In this document: positions 1-7,824 of the stretch, in pieces
Layout of the letters: every line of letters begins with the position of its first letter
Numbering within the stretch: the stretch's first letter is position 1
NCBI GenBank assembly: GCA_963772225.1
Contig: CAVYWD010000011.1
Coordinates: forward strand, 1,054,001-1,118,000
Source of the DNA: CAVYWD01 sp963772225
GTDB lineage: Bacteria; Myxococcota; Myxococcia; Myxococcales; UBA5297
Direction: 5' to 3'
DNA: 64,000 bases
The notes under the pieces: model-generated
Databases searched by the model: none
What the model saw: only the letters and a program-made list of their open reading frames with translations
What the model was told of the DNA's origin: nothing
Program-made: the position numbers and the translations under genes

Positions 1-552
1 CGCGAAGGTCACGTGGTCGCTCCCTAGAGCGTCGCTGAACCGGACCCAGAACCGCGCGTAAAAGTTGCTGCCGAGCGAGGCGAGCGCACTGGCGTTCGAA
101 AGGAAGAGGTGATTGCAGTAGTTGCCCTTCCCGGTCACCTTCACCGACTGGCTTCCGGAGTGGGCCATGGTGCCGTCGATGGCGATCTGGGTCGTGCCCT
201 GGCAGCTCTCGGCGGTGAGCGTCCAGAGCTTGGAGTCGGGCGGGCCCCCGGCGGATGCGCCTTCGAAGCCGTCGCAGAGCGGCAGGTTGGAGCAGGCGAG
301 CGGCGCCGTCCCCGCGTCGCTTCCCGAGGCGCCGGAGTCGGCGCGGCCGGCGTCCGCCGCCGGCGACGCGTCAGGCGGCTGCGAGGCATCGACGGCGCGT
401 CCTGCGTCGAGCCAGCCGCCGGCGTCCGCGGGCTTGGAATATCCGGCGTCACTCGCCGCTGAGTCTGAGGCCGCGTCGCTGCCGAGGCCACACCCAGCCG
501 CCAGGGCAGAAAAGAGGAGGGCCAGGGCGGCCCGCAGCTGATGTGAAGTCAT
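1..552 (-). CDS. Lipoprotein with Asp/Ala-rich stalk, 3' end beyond window
   Basis: Reading from the ATG at 552 gives 184 codons with no stop, running off the left edge. Residues 1-22 are a short signal peptide ending in a lipobox (SALAAGC), so the protein should be a surface or periplasmic lipoprotein. It is followed by about 70 residues dominated by Asp, Ala, Ser and Pro, the stalk type common in myxobacterial lipoproteins. A folded domain then starts at CDGFEG and contains SGSQSVKVTG and FYARFWVRFSD. That pattern resembles the jelly-roll, carbohydrate-binding or polysaccharide-lyase-like domains of myxobacteria, but I cannot assign a family. The missing C-terminus prevents a functional call. 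A purine-rich CAGGACC lies about 7 nt upstream of the start. Confidence 0.75.
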   Translation of the reverse strand, partial: MTSHQLRAALALLFSALAAGCGLGSDAASDSAASDAGYSKPADAGGWLDAGRAVDASQPPDASPAADAGRADSGASGSDAGTAPLACSNLPLCDGFEGASAGGPPDSKLWTLTAESCQGTTQIAIDGTMAHSGSQSVKVTGKGNYCNHLFLSNASALASLGSNFYARFWVRFSDALGSDHVTFA

Positions 553-689
553 CCTAAGGTCCTGGGGAGATAGGTCCGGTGTGTTCCTCAGAGAGGCGAT
601 TCCGGCAAATCGGGTTAAGCTTCCCGAGAGAGCCTCGCGGGAAGCGCAGCGAGTGGCATGGAACTGATTTTCTCAACGATCTCTTGGCG

Positions 690-818
690 TTAGCGCCGCA
701 TCGCCGGGAGCGCCCAGACCTCGGTGGCGCCCGAGAAGAAGCGGAAGTAGGTTGGCGCGAATCGTCGCAGAACTGGCAGGTCGTGAAAGCGCCGGGCACC
801 GTAGGTAGTCTGACTGCG
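690..818 (-). pseudogene. Possible C-terminal gene fragment
   Basis: A 42-codon open stretch ending at TAA (690-692) reads like the tail of a protein, with aromatic-rich FAPTYFRFFSGATEVW near its end. No start codon with a ribosome-binding site is apparent, and no family is recognised. It lies in the roughly 290-bp gap between the lipoprotein and the ATPase gene. It may be chance coding potential in high-G+C DNA. Confidence 0.2.
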
Positions 819-846
819 AACGGACGGAATTCCCGAGGTGATTCAG

Positions 847-1857
847 ATGCGAAGCATCATGATTGAACGATTCCGCGGAATCGAAGAGGGCTCGCTTGAG
901 GACTTGAGTCCCGGGCTCACGGTGCTCGTGGGAAGCAATGGCTCCGGCAAGAGCGCAATCCTCGACGCCCTTCTGATCGCCGCGAGTCCCAATCCGGCCG
1001 ATGCGATCGGGCGCTCCATCTGGAGGCGGCAGAGCTCCGTCCGCGGAGCCCGCTGGCTCTTCTGGAGGCTAGGCCAGGATGGACCTGCAGCTATTTCAGC
1101 GAAACGCGATGCTGGCGAAATAAAGATCACAATGTCGCTCGACGAGGCCGGAAGCGAGGACTCGATAATATCTGCAATCATCGAAGGCGTGCATTCCGGG
1201 TCACCTTTCCGAGAGACGACGAGCATCAGCGTTGACAAGAAGAACCACTACAAACCTCTGGAGAGGGATTTCCGCCCTCCCGGCTCCAGATTCGTTCGCC
1301 TGATCGAAACCCGACTGGGCGCGATACACACGCCTCTGCACGCCGCCTATTCCAAGGCTACCGAGCAAGGCCGCGCCGAACTGGCCATCGATATCGTTCG
1401 AAAGCTCACCGGTGCGAACTCGCTTCAAATCCTCACGGACGACGACACTCCCTACCTCAGCCTCGGATTTCCCGATCGCGAGCTCACTCATGGCCGCATC
1501 GTCCCAGTTGAATTGGCAGGCGATGGGATTCAAGCGGTCATTCGACTCGCACTTGAGCTTGCCATGAAACCGGGAGGTCTGGCTCTCCTCGAAGAGCCGG
1601 AGGTCCACCTGCACCCAGCTGCGCTCCAACTCTGCGCCCAGGCCATCACTGAGGCAACCCGGCGCGGCGTTCAGGTCGTCATGTCGACCCACAGTCTGGA
1701 GCTCATCGACGCATTGCTTGCGGCGGTTGAACCCACAGTTCTGACGACAACCGCCGTCTTTCGAACGCGATTGGAACACGGCCGATTGGCCACCAGCCGC
1801 CTCACTGGAGGCGAGGCGCTGAATGCGCGGACTCAAATCGAGGAAGATCTTCGATGA
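847..1857 (+). CDS. AAA/ABC-type ATPase of the OLD-like group (defence module ATPase)
   Basis: 336-residue P-loop ATPase. Walker A is GSNGSGKS at about residues 29-36. The ABC-like helical signature region is AGDGIQAVIRLAL, Walker B is ALLEEPEVHLHP, and the switch is STHSLELID. This arrangement is the AAA_15/AAA_21 ATPase found in OLD nucleases, Gabija GajA and PARIS AriA; unlike OLD and GajA it has no TOPRIM domain of its own. I chose the ATG at 847 because AGGTG sits 6 nt upstream; the GTG at 838 overlaps that site. The stop overlaps the next gene's ATG (ATGA), so the two are translationally coupled. Expected role is ATP-driven sensing or regulation of the partner nuclease. Assignment to a named defence family is inference. 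Confidence 0.85.
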   Translation: MRSIMIERFRGIEEGSLEDLSPGLTVLVGSNGSGKSAILDALLIAASPNPADAIGRSIWRRQSSVRGARWLFWRLGQDGPAAISAKRDAGEIKITMSLDEAGSEDSIISAIIEGVHSGSPFRETTSISVDKKNHYKPLERDFRPPGSRFVRLIETRLGAIHTPLHAAYSKATEQGRAELAIDIVRKLTGANSLQILTDDDTPYLSLGFPDRELTHGRIVPVELAGDGIQAVIRLALELAMKPGGLALLEEPEVHLHPAALQLCAQAITEATRRGVQVVMSTHSLELIDALLAAVEPTVLTTTAVFRTRLEHGRLATSRLTGGEALNARTQIEEDLR

Positions 1858-2627
1858 ATAGGCTTTTGGGGGAAGAATCGTACGTTTTGTGTGAAGGTTA
1901 CCATGATCGTGCGTTCTGGGCGGGTCTCCTCACCTATGCCGGATGCACGGATCCGGGCCTGAACGCAGGTCCTTTCGAACGCTCCAAGGTGACCGATCCG
2001 TGGGGAAAGCCGGTCAAGGGTGGCCAATTCGGATTCCTGAACGCAAAGGGGCAATTCATCCGAGTTGTCCCTTGCCAGGGCAAGGACCAGATCCTCGGAA
2101 ACGCCAGAACAAGGCTCAAGGGGCGGCCGACGGCCCCACTGAGAAGACTGATCCTAAACTGGGACTCCGACGCGCCACCCAGCGGCCAAGATGCCTCCGC
2201 ATTTCGAAGCCGCCTCTTGAATCTTGGACGCGAGTTCGATGCCAGGACCCAGGACAGCGAATCCGGCGAGATCATCCTTGATTCTGCAGAGGGAGGGACC
2301 GCGCTTTCGCTTATGATATGGAAGGCTCTTGATCCTCCGAAGACAGGCCTCCCAAAACTCAACACACTGGAACGCCTCGTCTGTGCTTCGCTCGTCGCTG
2401 CCTATCCCGCCCGTGGAGGTGCGGTCCAGCGCTGGCTCGATGCACGCCCGGATGCACCCGACGCCGGGCCCAAGGAATTTGCCTGGTCCTACATGGCCGG
2501 TTGGGCTGCCGAACAAGGCAGCGAGACCTTTCTGCGTCTCCTCTGGGAGGATGCAGCGGTCGCAAGGGAACTGGTCAAGCGAATGGAGGAGACTGGCTCT
2601 TGGAAGGTCGTCCAGAGCCTCTTATAG
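1854..2627 (+). CDS. TOPRIM-like nuclease or effector partner of the ATPase
   Basis: 257-residue protein overlapping the ATPase gene by 4 bp. The N-terminus YVLCEGYHDRAFW carries the conserved Glu of a TOPRIM fold, and LILNWDSDAP about 90 residues later supplies the DxD motif. The C-terminal half is helical with no recognised motif. A separate TOPRIM protein beside an OLD-like ATPase matches the layout of PARIS (AriA/AriB, DUF4435) and of split OLD systems, in which the TOPRIM protein is the toxic nuclease. Which family it belongs to cannot be settled by eye. Base composition is slightly less G+C-rich than the biotin operon downstream, compatible with transfer. Confidence 0.75.
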   Translation: MNRLLGEESYVLCEGYHDRAFWAGLLTYAGCTDPGLNAGPFERSKVTDPWGKPVKGGQFGFLNAKGQFIRVVPCQGKDQILGNARTRLKGRPTAPLRRLILNWDSDAPPSGQDASAFRSRLLNLGREFDARTQDSESGEIILDSAEGGTALSLMIWKALDPPKTGLPKLNTLERLVCASLVAAYPARGGAVQRWLDARPDAPDAGPKEFAWSYMAGWAAEQGSETFLRLLWEDAAVARELVKRMEETGSWKVVQSLL

Positions 2628-2690
2628 CTTCGCCCTTCGGAGCCGCGCGCGACAGCCGCAGCGTAGGGCCTGCGTCGCCGGCGGCTCCTC

Positions 2691-2762
2691 TCGCCGTGCG
2701 CAGCAAGCTGCCGCGCGAGCGCGATACACTGCTCCTCAGGGCGACCGGAACGCCTCGGCGCC
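2691..2762 (+). pseudogene. Remnant of the REEG-repeat (Rpn-like) gene family
   Basis: Reads SKLPRERDTLLLRATGT, almost identical to SELPRERDTLFVRATGT in the intact protein at 41992-42909. Only this roughly 24-codon piece survives, in the gap between the ATPase/TOPRIM pair and bioF. The bases match closely as well, so shared ancestry is clear even though the rest of the gene is gone. It suggests an earlier insertion or recombination next to the biotin operon. Confidence 0.7.
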
Positions 2763-2828
2763 AGCATCCATTGATCGAGCGGACGTCCGGAGGCATTCAC
2801 GTCGTCGGCGTGCAAGCCTGGAGGCGCG

Positions 2829-3989
2829 GTGGACTGGGTAGCGCAAGAGCTCCGAGACCTCGAATCCGAAGGGCTCCTCCGCCGCGTGAAATCGCGGCCG
2901 AGCGGCGGGGGGCGCATCGCCGAAGGCGGCGGGCGGACACTCCTGAACTTCTCCTCCAACGACTACCTGGCCCTCGCGGGCGACCCCCGTGTGACGGCTC
3001 GCGCCGCCGAGGCCCTGGCGCGCTACGGCGCCAGCGCCTCGGCCTCGCGGCTGATGAGCGGCGCCCTGCCCCTCCACGACGAGCTCGAGCAGGCGCTGGC
3101 TGAGCTCGTCGGCCAGGAGGCGGCGCTCCTGTTCGGCTCCGGCTACGCCATGAACGTGGGCGTGCTCTCGGCCCTCGCCGGCCGCGGCGACGCCCTCTTC
3201 GCCGACCGGCTGGTCCACGCGAGCCTCATCGACGGCGCGCGGCTCTCGGGCGCGGCCCTGAAGCGCTTCGCCCACAACGACCCCGACTCCCTCGAGCGGC
3301 TGCTCGCGACCACGCCTGTGCGCGGGCGGCGGTTCGTCGTCTGCGAATCGGTCTACAGCATGGACGGCGACGTCGCGCCGTTGGCGAGCCTGGGCTCTCT
3401 GGCGCGCGCCCACGGCGCCTCCTTCATCGTGGACGAAGCCCACGCCATCGGCGTCTTCGGCGAGGGCCGCGGGTTATGCCGCGCGCTCCCGAGCCAGGCC
3501 GCGCCTGACCTCGTCCTGGGCACTTTGGGCAAGGCGCTGGGGAGCTTCGGCGGCTTCGCCGCGGGGAGCCGCCTCTTGCGCGAGCTCCTCGTCAACCGGG
3601 CCCGGAGCTTCATATACTCCACCGCGCTGCCCCCGGCGTCTGCCGCCGCCGCCCTCGCCGCCGTGGAGATTGTCTCGCGCGAGCCTGGGCTCGGCGCCGA
3701 CCTGCTCCAGCGCGCCGCCGCGCTCTCGAGCGCGCTGTGCGCCGAAGGTTTTCAGGTCCCTGCCGCCTCGCAGATCCTGCCGGTCCCCGTGGGCGACAAC
3801 CGGCGCGCGCTCCAGCTCGCCGCGAAGCTCGAGGCGCAAGGCGTCCTCGCCGTCGCTATCCGCCCGCCCACGGTCCCGGAGGGCACGGCGCGGCTGCGGC
3901 TGTCGGTGACGCTCGCGCACGGCGCGGAGGACGTGTCCTTCGCCGCGCGCTCCATCGCCCAGGCGGCCGGGGAGCTCAGCTCGCGGTGA
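2829..3989 (+). CDS. bioF: 8-amino-7-oxononanoate synthase
   Basis: 386 residues, normal for BioF. It condenses pimeloyl-ACP with L-alanine, PLP-dependent, in the first committed step of biotin ring assembly. Visible family motifs are NFSSNDYLALAGDPRV near the N-terminus, FIVDEAHAIGVFGEGRG with the PLP-contacting Asp, and LGTLGKALGSFGG with the Schiff-base Lys. The start is GTG at 2829, with GGAG 5 nt upstream. It heads the biotin operon, and its stop overlaps the next gene's start (GTGA). Confidence 0.95.
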   Translation: MDWVAQELRDLESEGLLRRVKSRPSGGGRIAEGGGRTLLNFSSNDYLALAGDPRVTARAAEALARYGASASASRLMSGALPLHDELEQALAELVGQEAALLFGSGYAMNVGVLSALAGRGDALFADRLVHASLIDGARLSGAALKRFAHNDPDSLERLLATTPVRGRRFVVCESVYSMDGDVAPLASLGSLARAHGASFIVDEAHAIGVFGEGRGLCRALPSQAAPDLVLGTLGKALGSFGGFAAGSRLLRELLVNRARSFIYSTALPPASAAAALAAVEIVSREPGLGADLLQRAAALSSALCAEGFQVPAASQILPVPVGDNRRALQLAAKLEAQGVLAVAIRPPTVPEGTARLRLSVTLAHGAEDVSFAARSIAQAAGELSSR

Positions 3990-4741
3990 CGGCGTGGCCT
4001 CGCATCGCCTGCGTCGGCGGTTGGGGGAGCTCGGCCGCGCTCTGGCAGCCGCTCGCGCGCGCGCTGCCTAAGGCCGCGCTCGAGCCAGTCCCCTGGTGGG
4101 AATGCCTGGAGCCGGGCGGCGGGCCTTTGGGCCGCCTGCTCGCGGCCGCCGAGCCACCGGCGCTCTTCCTGGGCTGGTCGCTCGGCGCCGTCGCCCTCCT
4201 TCGCGCCGCGCTCGATGCCCCCGCCGGGCGCGCCTCGCCCCCGCTCTGCTTGCTCTCGGGAACGGCGCGGATGACGGCCGCCGGCGACTTCCTGGGAGCC
4301 GACTTCCGGGTGCTGCGCGCGATGCGGATGCGCCTTTCGCGCGATCCCCGCGGCGTGCTCCGGGATTTCGCTTCGCTCTGCGCCGCGGGCGAAGCTTCAG
4401 CCTCGGAATTCGAGGCGCGCTATCTGGAGCAATCCGCCGAAATGCCGAAGGCGGCGCTCGAGGGCGGCCTCGCGTTCCTTTCGCAGACCGACCTGCGCGG
4501 CGCCCTGGAGGAGAAAGCAGTGGCGGCGCTCTGGATTCACGGCGAGCGCGACGCGGTGATTCCCCTCGCCAGCGCCCGAGCCGCCGCCGCGCTCTCGCCC
4601 GGCTCGAAGCTCGAGGTGCTCGCCGGGCGCGGACATGCTCTGCCTTGGACCGCCGCCCGCGAGGTGGCGCAGCTCGTCCGAGCGCTGTTGGAGGAGCGCG
4701 ATGCCCCGCTGCCAAAGGACCCCGGCCGACGCTCGCCTTGA
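3986..4741 (+). CDS. bioH: Pimeloyl-ACP methyl ester carboxylesterase (BioH-like)
   Basis: 251-residue alpha/beta hydrolase starting at GTG 3986, overlapping the bioF stop. The nucleophile elbow is GWSLG (Ser65), exactly the BioH form. Asp189 in WIHGERDAVIP and His217 in AGRGHALPW complete the triad. BioH removes the methyl ester from pimeloyl-ACP so that BioF can use it. The position between bioF and bioC supports the call over a generic hydrolase. A decayed copy of its 3' third lies at 6084-6290 in front of bioC, which suggests bioH once abutted bioC directly. Confidence 0.88.
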   Translation: MTAWPRIACVGGWGSSAALWQPLARALPKAALEPVPWWECLEPGGGPLGRLLAAAEPPALFLGWSLGAVALLRAALDAPAGRASPPLCLLSGTARMTAAGDFLGADFRVLRAMRMRLSRDPRGVLRDFASLCAAGEASASEFEARYLEQSAEMPKAALEGGLAFLSQTDLRGALEEKAVAALWIHGERDAVIPLASARAAAALSPGSKLEVLAGRGHALPWTAAREVAQLVRALLEERDAPLPKDPGRRSP

Positions 4742-4751
4742 GGAGGTGCGC

Positions 4752-5771
4752 ATGAACGCCCAATTCGCGTCCCGTCCGCTCATCGCCGCCGCGCTGGGTC
4801 TCGCCGCCGTTCTCGCCCCCGGGCCGGGCGCAGCCGCGGAGCCCGACCGGTTCAACCTCTTCATCGGCGCCGTGGGCGGGCGCGGCGTGCAGTGCATTCT
4901 GTCGGACCCGCTCCGCGAGATGAATCACGCGCGCGTCTCGCCGGACAGGAAGTGGATCACCTTCACCCGGTACAACAAGCGCGGCTTCTTCAGGAGATTC
5001 GCCAAGGAGGAGGGCGGCTACGAGGAAACCGAGATCATGCTGGCGCGCATCGACGGCAGCGAGCTGCAGAGCTTGGTCGCGCCGCAAAAGGACAGGGTCG
5101 CCGCGAACGGCTATTGGACCGAGGACGGCAAGGCCATTCTCTTCGTCTCCAACGACAACCTGGCGCACCGGGCGCAAATCAGCCGGCTTGACCTCGCCAC
5201 CCGAGCCGTCGTCAAGGTGCCCATTGCCGGCGACCTCTGGGCGGCGGACCCGCACCGGGTCGGCAAGCAGATGGCGACCAGCGTCTTGGACGAGAAACAG
5301 AAAGAGATGGCCATTTGGCTCGTCGACGTCGAAGGCGGCGGCGCCCGGCAGATCACATTCCCTTCCCTCGCCGGCATCGTCCGCGACAGCGAGGCGCCGC
5401 CCGGCGATTTCGACCCGAAGATCTCGCCCGACGGCCGCAAGGTGGTCGCCATGCGCCACATGGGCAAGGCCAACTGGCACGCCGTCATCGTCGACCTCGG
5501 CTCGGGCCGCGAGCGCGACATTTCGCCGCAGAAATCGGTGGACGGAGTGCCGGAATGGTCGAGCGACGGCCAGAAGCTCATCTTCTGGTTCGTGGACGTC
5601 AAGGAGCTCCTGAAGAGCGGCCTCTACACCATGAGCCCCGACGGCCGGGGGCGCGAGCGCATCCCGCTGCCGCGCGGCTATTTCTACACCATGCCCGCAT
5701 TCTTTCCCGGCGAAGGCTCGGGCGCGGACGCTCGAATCATCTTCTCGGGGGAAATGAATTCGTCGCTGTGA
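4752..5771 (+). CDS. Secreted TolB-like WD40/PD40 beta-propeller protein
   Basis: 339 residues from ATG 4752, with AGGAGG about 5 nt upstream. The first 28 residues form a Sec signal peptide ending near GAAAEP. Propeller blades are visible as repeated S-P-D-(G/R)-(K/R) motifs: ARVSPDRKWITFTRY, YWTEDGKAILFVSND, PKISPDGRKVVAMRH, PEWSSDGQKLIFWF and YTMSPDGRG. It is therefore likely a periplasmic or surface scaffold. It has no known role in biotin synthesis and sits between bioH and a bioH fragment, so it looks like cargo inserted into the operon. Function unknown. Confidence 0.85.
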   Translation: MNAQFASRPLIAAALGLAAVLAPGPGAAAEPDRFNLFIGAVGGRGVQCILSDPLREMNHARVSPDRKWITFTRYNKRGFFRRFAKEEGGYEETEIMLARIDGSELQSLVAPQKDRVAANGYWTEDGKAILFVSNDNLAHRAQISRLDLATRAVVKVPIAGDLWAADPHRVGKQMATSVLDEKQKEMAIWLVDVEGGGARQITFPSLAGIVRDSEAPPGDFDPKISPDGRKVVAMRHMGKANWHAVIVDLGSGRERDISPQKSVDGVPEWSSDGQKLIFWFVDVKELLKSGLYTMSPDGRGRERIPLPRGYFYTMPAFFPGEGSGADARIIFSGEMNSSL

Positions 5772-5786
5772 GCGCCTCATCCCCGG

Positions 5787-5810
5787 CCCTTCCCCGCTTG
5801 CGGGGAAGGG
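5787..5810. repeat. REP-like palindrome (11-bp perfect stem)
   Basis: CCCTTCCCCGC and its exact complement are separated by TT, just past the propeller gene. It could act as a terminator-like hairpin, but no T-tract follows. A close relative (37553-37578) lies inside a coding sequence, which favours a dispersed palindromic element over a dedicated terminator. Confidence 0.6.
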
Positions 5811-6083
5811 AGAGCCCGAGCTCTTCTCTTCGACCGGAGATGACCTGGGACATAGGAAGGGCGAGGAACACGGCATCCGGTTCCCCAGTTCGAGAAGAAT
5901 CCAAACAACAACGCACCGCTCGAGACCCACCGCGTCGTCCCCAACGGGCCGCGCCAAAGTCACCCCTGCCCTGCGAGCGGGGAAGGGGACGCGCTCGGGC
6001 GCGAGGAAAAGCGCGATATATTGAGCTGCTTTCACTCCGGGGCGCCGAAGCACGTGCCGCTCTGGGCGAGGAGCTTCAAGCTT

Positions 6084-6290
6084 GGCACGGACCGACCTGC
6101 GCGGTTGCCTTGAGAAGACGGCGGCGGCCGCCTGGATTCACGGCGAGCGCGACCCGGCCGTCCCCCTTGCCGGCGCCCGAGCCGCCGCGGCGCCCTCTCC
6201 TGGGTCGAGGCTCGAGGGACCCGCCGGGCGCAGGCACGCCCTGCCCTTCTCCGCCTCCCGCCAGGCGGCGCATCCCATTCGAGGTCTTCC
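6084..6290 (+). pseudogene. Decayed duplicate of the bioH 3' end
   Basis: Reads TDLRGCLEKTAAAAWIHGER and then PAVPLAGARAAAAPSP, paralleling TDLRGALEEKAVAALWIHGE and AVIPLASARAAAALSP of bioH. The triad Asp (GERD) is still present and the His region reads GRRHALPF. Only about the last 65 codons are represented, with no start, and the frame no longer ends where bioH does. It directly precedes bioC. The identity is moderate, so the duplication is not recent. Confidence 0.8.
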
Positions 6291-6292
6291 GC

Positions 6293-7093
6293 ATGCGCGC
6301 GGCGCGCATTGACAAGGCGGCCGTCGCCAAGAACTTTTCCGACGCGGCCACCTCTTACGACCAGTGGGCGCGGGCGCAGGCGCGCATCGCCGCGGGGCTC
6401 ATCCGGCGGCTGCCCCGCGAGCTCTCGCCCGCGTCCATCGCCGACTTAGGCTGCGGCACGGGCATGCTCACCGGGATGCTGCTCGACCTCTTCCCCGAGG
6501 CCTCGCTCTGCGGCATCGACCTCGCCGAGGGCATGGTGGCGCACTGCCGCGCGCGCTGGCCGTCGGAGCCCAGGGCATGCTTCGCTCTGGCCGACGCCGA
6601 GGCCGAGAGCTCGCTCGTCCGTGGCGCCGACCTGGTCGCCTCGAGCTGCGCGCTGCAGTGGTTCGTCGACCCCGCGGCGTCTCTGACGATGTGGGCCGGC
6701 GCCCTGAGGCCGGGCGGTGCCCTGGCGCTCGCGACGCTCGGCGTGGGCTCCTTCCCCGAGCTCGAGGCGGCGCACCGCGAGGCGCTGGGCTCGAGGCTCT
6801 CGGGGCTCCGGCTGCCGAGCGCGAGCGAGCTTCGCGGCCTGCTGCGCGGCGCCGGGCTCACGCTCGTCCTGCTGGAAGAGGAGAGCGTCACGACCTCTCA
6901 CCCCGACGCCCGCGAGGCGCTTCGGTCGTTCCGCGAGACCGGGGCGCTGCTCTCCGGCCTGGGCGACCGCGCGCCGCTCAAGCTTGCGGCCATGCGGCGC
7001 CTGCTCGCCGCGTACGAGCGCCGGCGCGGCGCGGGCGGCACCGTCCCCATGACCTTCCAATCGCTCTACGCCGTCGCGGTGCGCCCGCCATGA
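6293..7093 (+). CDS. bioC: Malonyl-ACP O-methyltransferase
   Basis: 266 residues from ATG 6293, with GAGG 8 nt upstream. It is a class I SAM methyltransferase that methylates malonyl-ACP so that fatty-acid synthase can build pimeloyl-ACP methyl ester. N-terminal VAKNFSDAATSYDQWA is the typical BioC lead-in. SAM motif I is IADLGCGTGMLTGMLL, and CALQWF is a BioC-specific motif after motif II. Its stop overlaps the bioD start (ATGA). It works with bioH upstream, which later removes the methyl group. Confidence 0.95.
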   Translation: MRAARIDKAAVAKNFSDAATSYDQWARAQARIAAGLIRRLPRELSPASIADLGCGTGMLTGMLLDLFPEASLCGIDLAEGMVAHCRARWPSEPRACFALADAEAESSLVRGADLVASSCALQWFVDPAASLTMWAGALRPGGALALATLGVGSFPELEAAHREALGSRLSGLRLPSASELRGLLRGAGLTLVLLEEESVTTSHPDAREALRSFRETGALLSGLGDRAPLKLAAMRRLLAAYERRRGAGGTVPMTFQSLYAVAVRPP

Positions 7094-7824
7094 GCCAAGG
7101 GCTCTTCGTCGTCGGGACCGGGACCTCCGTCGGCAAGACGGCCGTCGCCGCCGGGCTCTTGCGAATGCTCCGCGCGCTCGGAGTCGACGCCGTCCCCATG
7201 AAGCCGGTGCAGACCGGCGCCGCGCTCCGCGCCGACGGGACCTGGGAAGCGCCCGACCTGGAGACTGCGCTGAGCGCCGCGGGGCTCTCGGTCGACGCCG
7301 CGGAGAAGGAGCGCATGGCGCCGTGCTGCTACGAGCCGGCCTGCTCGCCGCACCTCGCGGCGCGCCTCGCCGGGCGGCCGGTCGACCTTGGACGCATCGA
7401 GGAGGCCGCGCGCTGGCTCGCCGCCCGCCACCAGACTCTTGTCGCCGAAGCCGCGGGCGGCGTCCTGGTGCCGCTCGGCCCGAGCGCGCTGACCGTCGAC
7501 CTGGTGGCGCGCTTGGGCTTCCCGGCCCTGCTGGTCTCGCCCTCCGGCCTGGGCGCCGTCAATCACGCGCTGCTCTCGCTGGAGGCGCTGCGCGCGCGAG
7601 CGGTCCGCGTGCTCGGCGTCGTCCTCTGCGACACCGCGCCGCCCTCCGAGGACGAGCGGTTCATCCGAGAGGACAACGCGCTCGCCATCGCCGAGTGGGG
7701 CCGGACCCGAGTCCTCGCCCGCGTCCCCTACTTCGGAGAGCGCGTCGATTGGCCAGCGCTGGACTCTCGGCTGCTCGAGAGCGCCGGGCTCAGAGCGCTG
7801 GCGCAAGGAGTGAAAGCCCCGTGA
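7090..7824 (+). CDS. bioD: Dethiobiotin synthetase
   Basis: 244 residues. ATP-dependent ring closure of 7,8-diaminopelargonate with CO2. The P-loop at the N-terminus, FVVGTGTSVGKTAVAAGLL, is the BioD form. MKPVQTGA and the glycine-rich VAEAAGGVLVPL are conserved substrate and ATP contacts. The start ATG 7090 overlaps the bioC stop, and the stop overlaps the bioA GTG. Confidence 0.95.
   Translation: MSQGLFVVGTGTSVGKTAVAAGLLRMLRALGVDAVPMKPVQTGAALRADGTWEAPDLETALSAAGLSVDAAEKERMAPCCYEPACSPHLAARLAGRPVDLGRIEEAARWLAARHQTLVAEAAGGVLVPLGPSALTVDLVARLGFPALLVSPSGLGAVNHALLSLEALRARAVRVLGVVLCDTAPPSEDERFIREDNALAIAEWGRTRVLARVPYFGERVDWPALDSRLLESAGLRALAQGVKAP

Noticed and set aside
4068..6053. Long minus-strand open frame opposite bioH and the propeller gene
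   Set aside because: Arg/Pro/Ala-rich composition typical of antisense frames in high-G+C DNA; the plus-strand genes have clear domains.
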